Origin: Papaver somniferum
Lineage: Eukaryota > Streptophyta > Magnoliopsida > Ranunculales > Papaveraceae
Length of the DNA stretch: 64,000 nt
Assembly: GCF_003573695.1 (NCBI RefSeq)
Contig: NC_039360.1
Span: forward strand, 118,444,336 to 118,508,335
Reading direction: 5' to 3'
The notes under the pieces are model-generated. The model ran no database searches. It had not been told where the DNA came from and saw nothing but the letters and a program-made list of their open reading frames with translations. Position numbers and translations under genes: made by a program. Below, piece after piece: positions 55,361 through 64,000 of this stretch (the stretch's first letter is position 1; each line of letters starts with the position of its first letter).

Positions 55361-58099
55361 ATACCTTGTTAGGAAAAAAACACGAGAAACTCTGATAAGA
55401 TGTCGTCTGAGCAAAGTCTTGCTTCACCAAAAGACGTTGGTAGCTCTAAGCCAAACACGGATGATGACTTCTTCACAAATCCCCTTGCCGCAGCCCGGAA
55501 AAATCATCCCAATTTCGTGTCGATCCTCTTGACCGGTTCGGAAGATGAAAAGAGGACCCGTTCAGTCCGACCAGAGAGTGTAATACGGTTCTGTCTTCAC
55601 AGAGGAGAGTACTCTGCTTCCCATATTGACTTTAGAATGTGTCAAAGCCCGTTGCGCTCCTTTGATAAATTGATCGAATTTATGGTGAGCCAGGAACACG
55701 TAAATGCTAATTTGACCCGAGCGCAGATCATTGATGCTGTTATGGCTTCTGCAAATCTTCAAATTAGGAAGGACATCCCTGGTTTAGTTGTTTTTATCTC
55801 TAGATGGTGCCCGGACACGCATACAGTCGTGTGCAGGTGGGGTGAAATGACCTTCTCCTTAGAAAGCGTGGCCCTTCTGCTGAACCTTCCCGTGACAGGA
55901 AACCTTAATATCCAACTGTCAGAAGATGAAGAAAAGATGCGAGCCATTCTTGTTGCGAATTCGGAAGATTTCGTTCGGAAAGAGAACGAAAAGTGTTTCT
56001 ATGGCTGGTGGGTGTCTCAATGGTTCCCGGATGAGCTGGAACCAAGTCAAAAGAGTAGTACACTTCATGTTGCAGCATTCTTAGCTCTCTGGTTGTCCAG
56101 GGACGTTTTCGATGATGGTTCCGCCAAGAAAGAGATAAGACAAGAGCTCCTTATGATTTCCATAAGGTTAGCGAAAGGCGTAGTTCTCCCCATTGGTAGC
56201 TTGTTCCTTGGTTCTCTGTATACGCATCTGGATCACCTGGTTGCGGACATGTGTGCTTCGAACGGTCATATGAAAGTGGACTCGTATGTCTACGTTGCTT
56301 TCCTTCAAGCGTGGTTGTGGGAGCATTTTGAGAAGTATGCTCCGAAGCCGTTGCCTTCACTTCCCGCGAGATGGGGTGGCTCCAGAAATACTCTGATGGG
56401 TGAACAGGCGTCCAAGAGCCGGTTTGAGCTTGGTTAGGTTCCTTGATAAGTTGCATGAAGTCGATTTTCGCCCGTGGGCCCCTGTGGATGCGTCTGTAGT
56501 TTAGGTTAACACCTTTGCTTCTGCTCCGAATATGGCTTTTCTTTCCGAAAGTAACCTGAGTGTTGGTGAAAACTTGTTTATGCGGAGTTGCATGCCTGGT
56601 CGTATGTCGTCTTTCTGTAGGGGATCTTTCCAAGTAGTTTCTTATAATATCGATCGTGTTTCTCGTCACATGGGTTTTGACCAAGGGATCCCTCTTGCTC
56701 GTCAGCCGATTCCTCCAAAGAATCCGTTGTCGGTCGTCCTCAATGCCAGCGTTCTTGAACCGGGTACGCGTCTACCCTTCCTACTTTCGGAAAGAATTCC
56801 TTCGACGACCTACAAGTATAATGAGTTCTGGCAAGATGAGTTCCTTACTATTCGTGGTTTTGTAAATCACATGGTGGCGAACGCCCATTGTAGACCCTCT
56901 CCAGAGGCTTTGGCAAAGCATCCAATGTTGAGGAATCCTTCTGCAGCTAAGCGAAAGTCGCCAGGGAAAGTGGACAGTCCCCAGGTGAAGGAACAAAGGT
57001 CGAAGAATCGCGCTGGTGGATTTCGGTCGGTTTCGACAGACTCGGCGACCCCCGTGTCTTTCAGTTCTTCCAATATTCAGATAGGTGTCTCCCCTGGCTC
57101 AACTAAAACTTGTAAATCTTCATTTTATTTCTGAATTTTTGCATATTGTTCCTACCAGAGTTTCAGTAGTGTGAACGCCTTTACTGCGCTTGCTCTTCTT
57201 CAGGAAATAACACCTCTTCCGATAAAGGCCGGCAGTGTTGAGCCCTCTAGGGAAGAGTCAGAGAAAGAGAAGATTTCAGAAGACGAAGGTAGCTCTTCTG
57301 GCAGCAGCACTGGATCTTCTTCGGGAAGCGGATCGACGAGTCTTGCACATGTTTTTTTTTTCTTTTCCTTTCTTTCTTCTTTTTCGAAAACGTCTAACTC
57401 AAGATTACAGGAAGGATCTGATTCTGGAGAGGATTCTGAGAGGCTTGTGAAGATTTTCCTTTAGCTGCAGCGACTTCTATTGGTGCTTCGGAGATGGAGG
57501 TTGATCAGACGAAAGGCATGGATGCGGCTCGAACAGCGGAGAATGCTCTGACGACTGTCAATGAAAGCGTGGAAGATAACCCCTTTCCGGCTGTGGGTCT
57601 GGTTGCAGACGCCACTTTCAATCCCCCGTACTTGGTTCCTTATCCAGGTCATGTGTTGGTCGGTGGCTTCAGCGTGCTGGCTAAGTACAAGGTGTTGTAC
57701 ACCAAAATCTGGGAAAGGTATGGACATATCGCCACAACCAGGAAGATCACGAGTCGATTTGCGCTGGTCAAACGTGTGGAGGAAGCTCTGTCTTCCATCG
57801 AGGATATGTGTGAAGTGACCGTCCATACCGTTTCTGAGGATGTCATCGTCAGTTGGAAGTATCATCGTGATATGTGCATAGAAAATGAGCTCAACGCTTC
57901 GTGGTTCGTCAAGGGCTTTGCTGAGATCCAGAAATTGAAAACCGTAGTAGCCGAGAGTCTTTCTGCAGATGAAATCGCACAGCAGGAGCCAGAAGTCGAA
58001 GAATTGTCCAAGACGTTGACTCTGAAGAGAGCGGCTCCCGAGGATGCAAGGGAGGCTTTCTCTAAGAAGAGCAGGCCCCTGTTGGATAACTTTACTTAA
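55361..58099 (+). pseudogene. Plant mobile domain (PMD) gene, antisense in its LTR element
   Basis: ATG 55400 opens 345 codons with PMD hallmarks: SHIDFRMCQSPLRSFDKLIE, LVVFISRWCPDTHTVVCRWG then EMTFSLESVALLLNLPVTG, and WLWEHFEKY. After a one-base frameshift near 56420 and a TAG at 56502 the domain continues (56532-57111) with YNIDRVSRHMGFDQGIPLAR, typical of the PMD C-terminal part. Later exons (about 57167-57350 and 57411-58099) encode an acidic Ser-rich stretch (EGSSSGSSTGSSSGSGS) and a Lys/Glu-rich, probably helical tail ending RPLLDNFT. A further frameshift lies near 57440. PMD proteins occur as host regulators (MAIN/MAIL type) and as cargo of transposons. This copy looks inactive; function in the element is unknown. 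Confidence 0.8.
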
Positions 58100-58698
58100 A
58101 TGTTCCTCTGTCTTTTCCAAACTTTCGCTTAGGTTCTCTCTTCTTTTTTTTTGAAAGGCAAACAAAGTGCCTATTTTAACGTTTGATTGATTTTGATAAA
58201 TGGTTGGTATTTTATGAGGATATTGGGTTATTTTGAAATGAATGGTTTTAATAGTATTGCTCTGGTTGTGACTTGCGAATAGGATATTGCTTTCATGAAA
58301 GTGTGTGTCGGTAGTTAGCATAAGATCAAATAGCATGATGGTCTTATCGAGAACCTAAAAGAATAAATCGTATATTCCGTCTAGTCCGGACTTACTCGGT
58401 TTTCCTTGGTCTTCTGATGAAAATAAGATCCTTCCCGTGTAAAAACGATTTTGTATGCAGTGTTGTCGTGACTGCGGAAAGTCCCCAATCACTTTTGGAG
58501 TTTCCTGGTGAGCGAATCGTTTGCTTTCAGTTATTGTGAAGTCCTCAGCCATCTCTTGCGGCTTACGACTGGTAATCAGGTTGTCTGGAAGTCGAGTTAT
58601 AGATCCCTGAATAGATTGCTTGTTTCTGCCATCCTGATGTCTGGATCGAAGTATGAGATCGATTCTTGAAAGTTGATATTGTAACCGAAAGATCAATC
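58100..58698. other. 3' flank of the PMD gene / leader of the LTR element
   Basis: No gene supported. In the element's own minus direction this is the untranslated leader after the primer site; in the gene's direction it is the 3' untranslated region. Confidence 0.45.
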
Positions 58699-58717
58699 TC
58701 CCACTGTGGTCGCCAAT
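58699..58717 (-). other. Primer binding site of the 8.6-kb element
   Basis: Minus strand ATTGGCGACCACAGTGGGA follows the LTR terminus CATAAACA with one spacer base, a form of the TGGCGAC/TGGCGCC sites of plant gypsy elements. Confidence 0.75.
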
Positions 58718-60884
58718 TGTTTATGTGTGAAAATCGTTTCTGCTGATTTTGGTAATTTCGGTGAGTGGGTGAGAAACAAATCTAAACCCTAAACAAATGT
58801 ACTGCACGGTAGTACTTTAGATTCGAGAGATCAATCTGTACAAATCTGGCCTAAACCAAGAAATGGTCGTTCCGGATTTGCTTCGGTCACAAAGAGGAGG
58901 AGAAGGGCTGGTTTAGGGAGGGAAGCGAAGAGAGTGTTGAGACCAGAGCAGTTCTGGAAGAGTAGTACTTGACTTGTATCACAACATGAAAGCTTTGAGA
59001 AAGCTAGCAAGAGTTTCTTTTTTGAGTGTTGTATTTCTCCCTGACCAAAAACTTGTGTCTTAGTGGAAATAGGTAAAACCTATTTATACAAGTCCAAGTG
59101 AAACGTACTCTGGCCCCGTAAGAAAAGAAACGGATGAGTTAAATGGGAAGAGGTGGTAACGCCTGGTATTGATGAAATTTGATGGAATTGATGTTCCATA
59201 ATGAAAGAGCGTTTCACCATTACTTCCTGCATTTACTAACCGTTTTATTCTTATTACACTTTCTTGAAGTGGGCTTTTGTGTATGTCGCACGCTGTAGAC
59301 CGCCAAACCACAACCCTAATGAGCATCCCCCAGTTAGTGACATACTTTTTGATGTCTCGAGTGTTTTTCGTGGAAAACATGTAGCATGTCGCTGATGTTC
59401 GATAAGTTGAGCTTGAGAGACTTGCAGGCTCACTGGCGACCTTCGACGGTTGAGATTTTGCATAATAGGAATCGTGGCCTTTGATGTAGGCGCGGCATGC
59501 CAAAGTGCAAGGGTTGCACGACATATGCCAATGGCAGGTGTGGCATGCCTCGGCCCTGGGTTGCACGTCGGGTGCAAGTGGAAGTGCCAAAGTGCAAGTG
59601 TTGCATGGCATGTGCCAATGACATGTGTGGTATGCCTTGGCCCTAGGTTGCACGTCGGGTGCAAGTGGAAATGCCAAAGTGCAAGTGTTGCACGGCATGT
59701 GCCAATAGCATGTGTGGTATGCCTTGGCCCTAGGTTGCACGGCTTGGCATGCCAGGTTGCAAGGGTTACACGGCATGTGCCAATGGCGCGTGTGGCGGCT
59801 TTGTCCCTAGGTTGCACGGCTTGGCATGCCAGGTTGCAAGGGTTGCACAGCATGTTCCAATGGCGCATGTGGCGGCTTTGGACCTAGGTTGCACGGCTTG
59901 GCATGTCAGGTTGCAAGGGTTGCACGACATGTGCCAATGGCGCGTGTGGCGAATTTGTCCCTAGGTTGCACGGCTTGGCATTCCAGGTTGCAAGGGTTGC
60001 GCGGCATGTGCCAATGGCGCGTGTGGCGGCCTTGGCCCTAGGTTGCACGGCTTGGCATGCCGGGTTGCACGGCATGTGCCAATGGCGTGTGTGGCTGCTT
60101 TTGCCCTAGGTTGCACGGCTTGGCATGCCAGGTTGCAAGGGTTGCACGGCATGTGCCAATGGCGCATGTGGCGGCTTTGGCCCTAGGTTGCACGGCTTGG
60201 CATGCCAGGTTGCAAGGGTTGCATGGCATGTGCCAATGGCGCGCGCTTTTGGCATGGTTGCCATTTTGTGCAATGGTGGTGCGTTTTTGGATTTTTGGCA
60301 TGGTTAACGTGATGATTGCGCGTTGCTTTGCGTTTTGGCGTGGTTGCCATATTTAGCGCAACAGTTGTGCGTTATTTGTAGTTTTGGCATGGTTGCCATA
60401 TTTTGCACAATGATTGCATGGTACATGCAATTGCTATGTTTTGTGTGATGAGTGCACGGTGCGTGCATTTGGCATGTTTGCCATGCTTTTGCGCAATGAT
60501 TGCACGGTACGTGCAATTGCTATGTTTTGCGCGATGTTTGCACGGTGCGTGTATTTGGCATGTTGCATGACATGTGTGAGTGGCATGATTGCCATGCTTT
60601 TGCGTAGTGATTGCACGGTACGTGCAATTGCTATGTTCTGCGCGATGATTGCATGGTGCGTGCATTTGGCATGTTTGCCATGCTTTTTGCGTAATGGTTG
60701 CGCGGTATGTGTGAACTTAGGGTTTCGCGCATCGAAACCCTAATTTAGTATTTGAAAAAGGGTACCCTGGTAATTTTGACATAAGCGCGTTAAATGCTCT
60801 AATAAATGTGCTAGTGTCACCGGTGATGTCATGCTATACTGAGGTTTTACGGTTTTACCCCTTGTTCAAAAACCACCATCAACA
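58718..60884 (-). mobile_element. 5' LTR (minus orientation) of the 8.6-kb element
   Basis: 2167 bp, near-identical to 52289-54442. Minus-strand start TGTTGATGGTGG, end CACATAAACA. It has the same minisatellite (59733 onward) and TATA box (59079-59090). Confidence 0.9.
59733..60262. repeat. 77-bp minisatellite, seven units (right LTR)
   Basis: Units begin at 59733, 59810, 59887, 59964, 60041, 60109 and 60186; all are 77 bp except the fifth, which is 68 bp after a 9-base loss. Same unit as in the left LTR. Confidence 0.93.
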
Positions 60885-60960
60885 CCAGGAAGGCTGAGAA
60901 ATCACAAATCTTAGCAGACTTTTTGGCGGACCTACCTCTCAGCAACGAAGCAGAGATAGA
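60885..60960 (+). pseudogene. Tat2 RNase H, 3' end after the insertion
   Basis: RKAEKSQILADFLADLPLSN continues the RNase H broken at 52288, matching Tat1 34753-34815. Confidence 0.85.
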
Positions 60961-61019
60961 CGATATCCCAGGAATGGAGGAATACAAGCAAGATCCGGAG
61001 GACCTGTTAGAACCTCAGA

Positions 61020-61430
61020 ACTCACGAAGATGGGAAATATTCGTAGATGGATCCTCCAATGGAGAGGCGCAGGCATTGGGATTGTCATAACAACCCCCAC
61101 CGGAGAACGACTCATCTACGCATTCAGGTTAGAATTCGAACAATACACCAATAACATCACAAAACACGAGGTGGTCATACATGGTCTACGCTTGGCACGA
61201 GATCTAGGCCTTCGTTTGACTAGTGACTCGCAGTTGGTCATTAGACAAATCGAACTCAAATACCAAACCTTGGATCCAGTGTTATCTTCGTATGTAAATC
61301 TACCTCAGGAGCACGCATCAAAGATCAACAACGTAACATTCAAGCACGTCTGTCGAAAGAATAACAGACACGTAGATTCCTTAGCATTCATATCATCAAT
61401 GCTAAGGGACAGAAACACCACCGCCATACA
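61020..61430 (+). pseudogene. Tat2 second (archaeal-type) RNase H
   Basis: RWEIFVDGSSNGE, then after a one-base slip near 61065 AGIGIVITTPTGERLIYAFR, NNITKHEVVIHGLRLARDLG, SDSQLVIRQI and CRKNNRHVDSLAF. The catalytic Glu of TEYEA is changed (TKHEV keeps a Glu one position on). No TAG as in Tat1. Confidence 0.82.
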
Positions 61431-61679
61431 AATTGGAAGAATATATGAACCTTCAATAGGAGGACCCATCTCAGGCATTGAGGAGGCTTTGGCCGTTCAA
61501 ACTCGAGCCATGAGAGAAGTTGAGAAAGAAAAAGAAGACGAAGGAGTGAGAGAACCAGATAACGAAGCCGAAGATCCTGACAAATATCAATCGGTGTCAG
61601 ACGGAGACAACGTAGATGAAACGGAGGATGATTGGAGGATTCTAATTCACCAATACCTCGACAAAGGTACCTTACCAGC

Positions 61680-62219
61680 AAATGTCAAAGAGGCTCGGAA
61701 ACTTGAATCAAAAGCAACAATGTACATCCTATGCGATGGGATACTGTATAGGAGGTCATTTATTGGACCTCTGATGCGGTGCCTCTCACGAACCGATGGA
61801 AGGAAAATACTCCACGACATACACAGCGAAGATGTCGGCAACCGTAGCGGAAGAAGGTCCTTGGAGGTCAAAGCCAAAATGCAAGGATACTACTGGCTAA
61901 GCATGGACGAAGACTCAAAGAACGTGGCTAAGCGGTGTGAAAGATGCCAACGCTTTGCCAGGAAAATCAAAGCACCAGCAACGGAGCTAAACTCGGTCAT
62001 CAGCCCTTGGCCATTTGTCAAATGGGGGTGGATATTGTCGGACCCTTGATAGAGGGAACCTCGAAGAGAAGATATCTTATTGTGGCTACGGATTATTTCA
62101 CCAAATGGGTAGAAGCAAAGGCTTTGGCAAGAATAAGGGACACAAATATCTTTAAGTTCTTGTTTGAGCAAATCATATGCAGGTTCGGGATACCAGCTTC
62201 CATAGTCTCTGACAATGGC
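61680..62219 (+). pseudogene. Tat2 integrase, N-terminal and partial core
   Basis: Zinc domain with DIHSEDVGNRSGRRSL (second His changed to Arg) and SKNVAKRCERCQRFARKIKA. The core begins RYLIVATDYFTKWVEAKALA and runs to RFGIPASIVSDNG, that is, the second catalytic Asp, where it is cut by the LTR at 62220. One frame change near 62035. The last catalytic Glu and the C-terminal domain are missing. Confidence 0.87.
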
Positions 62220-62460
62220 TGTAGATGGTGGATTTTCGACAAAGGCTAAAATCGTAAAACCATAATTGTACATATTTCTGATCCAGCAGTCAGATGAGTA
62301 TTGAGGCTCATGTATGTCATTGAAGCATGAAAATTCATGCCGCAAGAGTCTATGACTGAGTTTATTGTCTCTCATAGCATACGTGAATATGCAGTCTCTC
62401 AACTAAGGCAACAACATATCTCATGAATACTGAGCAATTTCAGTAATCACTTTTATATAG

Positions 62461-62670
62461 AATCGAACGATTGGACGGCTCCTAGACAGCTCGCCTGCTG
62501 GTTAGAGCATAACGTCTTCAGGATGTAACAATGTTTTCCCTGACTATATAAAAGACATGCATATATAATCTTAACGATTGGACGGCTCCTAAACAGCTTG
62601 CGTGCTAGTATAGAGCAATAACGTCTTCAGGATGTAACAATGTTTTCCCTGACTATATAAAAGAAATATG
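62461..62670 (+). repeat. Duplicated ~105-bp block containing a TATA box
   Basis: 62461-62566 and 62567-62670 are two close copies (CGATTGGACGGCTCCTA ... AATGTTTTCCCTGACTATAT). Each ends in CTATATAAAAG. A third, partial and degraded copy starts near 62712 (GCTCCTAGACAATCGTG). Confidence 0.88.
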
Positions 62671-63049
62671 ACGCTTCAACAAGCTCATATCGCTCAATTC
62701 TTGAATAATTAATGCTCCTAGACAATCGTGTTAGTATAGAGCCATCAATTAATTATTTCTAAATCATTAGATTCATTAATTGAATCCTTAGAAAATATTC
62801 TACGTTATTCATAATATTTCATTACTTTAATTCATGGTTCTTCCCAGCAGAATTTCATGGGTTAGTGATAAATATTCAACGTACGGGTATCTGAGCCGCT
62901 ATCGAGTAATCCCCAACCAAAATGGTGCAAGTGTATTCAACAATAATGCACTAACGAGCACCTGAATGCACGAACGAGCATTCCAAAATACGAAGGAACG
63001 ATGAACCTATGCAAAATAGGAAGAAAATAATAATATAAAAATATTAACT

Positions 63050-63720
63050 AAGGCGCTAGGGGACTGGGCCTACCGGCCAGTCATGACGTGGCCAGTCCCA
63101 TGCTTAATTCTTTATTTTATCATATTTTAATATTTTTCCTTGATCTCATGAAAATCCCTTCATTTGAACAAAACTCTTTCGTTTGAGGAAACTCCTCAGT
63201 TTCATGGTGTTTCCTTCACACCAAGGAAATAATATAAAATTGGGAAAGGTGTCATGGAACTGGGTCTACTAGCCGGCCGACTATGCTCTAGTTGTGGCCG
63301 GTCCCACACCTCATGATTCCTTATTATTTTATTATTATTATTTCCTTCATCTTATGAAAACTCCTTGATTTAATGATATTTCCTTCAAATCATGAAAATA
63401 ATATAAAATTAGGGAAGATTCACGGGACCGGGCCACTAGCCGGTCGACCATGCCCTAGCCATGGTCGGTCCCACACACCCTTTATTTTATTATTATTATT
63501 ATTGTTTCCTTCATCTCATGGAAACTCCTTCACTTCAAGGAAACTCCTTGATTTCATGATATTTCCTTAAAATCATGAAAATAATATGAAATTAGGAAAA
63601 GTGCCATGGGATCGGGCTTATTGGCCGGCCAGCAATGCCTTAGTCATATCCGGTCCCACAATTCATGATTCCTTATTTTATTATTATTGTTTCCTCCATC
63701 TTATGAAATTTCCTCAGTTT
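63050..63720. repeat. 165-190-bp tandem repeat, four units
   Basis: Units start about 63056, 63245, 63408 and 63595. Each has a GC-rich head (GGGACCGGGCCACTAGCCGG ... CGGTCCCAC) followed by an AT-rich tail (TTATTATTATT, TTTCCTTCATCTCATGAAAA). The head words GGGACCGGGCC and GGTCGGTCCC are near-complementary and could fold back. Confidence 0.85.
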
Positions 63721-64000
63721 GAGCAAAACCCTGATTTCTTCATATTTTCTCAATATGCTGCACAAACACGCATCAGAAAATATCAAAATACTCAGGACTG
63801 AGGCACGAACACTATGGTGACATGAGCATATTACCTTGACCGACCAAGGTTGACTCTTTGGCTTGCAAGAGGCAGGTCCCACACATTTTCATCATTTGAC
63901 CTAATTTGTTCACATTAGGTTCAAACTCTTCCAAACAATTTGGAATTTCATGAAACGATCGTCAATCGGTCACATGACCAACCAGGGACGGTTTCATGAC

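Larger units (their letters stand above)
52289..60884 (-). mobile_element. LTR element without gag-pol, carrying an antisense plant-mobile-domain gene
   Basis: An 8596-bp insertion in Tat2 RNase H. Two long direct repeats (2154 and 2167 bp) are its LTRs. Flanks CCGGG (52284-52288) and CCAGG (60885-60889) are a 5-bp target duplication with one transition; removing the insert restores the Tat2 frame. The minus-strand primer site (58699-58717) and polypurine tract (54443-54456) set the element's own direction as minus. The 4.3-kb internal region has no gag, protease, reverse transcriptase or integrase; the only coding capacity I see is the plus-strand gene at 55361-58099. The primer site suggests a Ty3/gypsy relative of large non-autonomous (LARD-like) type. 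Confidence 0.88.
46709..62219 (+). mobile_element. Second Tat-type element (Tat2), 3'-truncated and interrupted
   Basis: Same family as Tat1: a 904-bp 5' LTR, gag, protease, reverse transcriptase/RNase H, second RNase H and integrase start, all plus strand. It is split at 52284 by an 8.6-kb LTR element and ends inside the integrase core at 62219 where another LTR begins. Its antisense gene and 3' LTR are not in the window. The five bases before it are GCATG. It is inserted in LINE B near the zf-RVT region. Confidence 0.9.
62220..64000 (+). mobile_element. Start of another LTR element inserted in Tat2 integrase
   Basis: At 62220 the integrase frame stops at DNG and unrelated sequence starts TGTAGATGGTGGATTTTCGA, a legal LTR start. 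The five bases before are ATGGC. Two TATA-containing blocks (CTATATAAAAG, 62543 and 62648) point to a plus-strand U3. Neither LTR end, primer site nor coding sequence is visible before the window ends, so the family is unknown. Confidence 0.55.

Noticed and set aside
52289..60884. Mutator-type element carrying the PMD gene (as in known PMD-bearing MULEs)
   Set aside because: The ends are 2.15-kb direct repeats with TG/CA termini, primer site, polypurine tract and 5-bp duplication; there are no long inverted ends or 9-bp duplication.

Overview
This window reads as intergenic plant nuclear DNA made almost wholly of nested, mostly broken transposable elements. The families point to a flowering plant, probably a eudicot with a large repeat-rich genome: long-LTR Ty1/copia elements with an initiator-Met primer site, Ty3/gypsy elements of the Tat type (second, archaeal-type RNase H; antisense extra gene), plant L1-type LINEs with a DUF4283-like ORF1 and RNase H tail, a Mutator-like element, and a Helitron terminus. 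The repeat vocabulary made me think of a poppy-like genome; that is memory only. No intact conventional host gene was found, and no rRNA, tRNA or CRISPR.

Layout. (1) 1-13379: a tandem array of a non-autonomous long-LTR copia-like element on the minus strand, LTR-internal-LTR-internal-LTR, unit about 8.56 kb. A plus-strand solo LTR of the same family sits inside the middle LTR with a clean 5-bp duplication, and the same insertion junction recurs at position 96. (2) 13380-17660: a trihelix-like ORF fragment, a further complete copia LTR with primer site, and two decayed LTR pieces. (3) 17940-20700: a minus-strand LINE tail and a plus-strand fragment of another reverse-transcriptase-associated family. 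(4) 20700-24690: AT-rich DNA, a 1.2-kb Mutator-like element with 9-bp target duplications, and a Helitron 3' end. (5) 25168-46708: LINE A, broken by a small possible gene near 26.5-27.2 kb, by a 13.3-kb Tat element (29187-42515) and then joined to LINE B. (6) 46709-62219: a second Tat element inserted in LINE B. It is interrupted by an 8.6-kb LTR element (52289-60884) and cut off in its integrase by another LTR at 62220. (7) 62220-64000: that LTR-like sequence, with duplicated TATA blocks and a 165-190-bp tandem repeat.

Most interesting: two unrelated-looking multi-exon genes run antisense to the retrotransposons that carry them. The first Tat element carries (minus strand, about 41445-37063) a seven-exon gene for a protein with a globular N-terminal region and a long C-terminal coiled coil. 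The 8.6-kb element has no recognisable gag or pol; its internal region is filled by an antisense plant-mobile-domain gene (54987-58099). Both have their own TATA box and a 5'-leader intron, and both copies carry disabling lesions. The working proteins for mobility would have to come from elsewhere.
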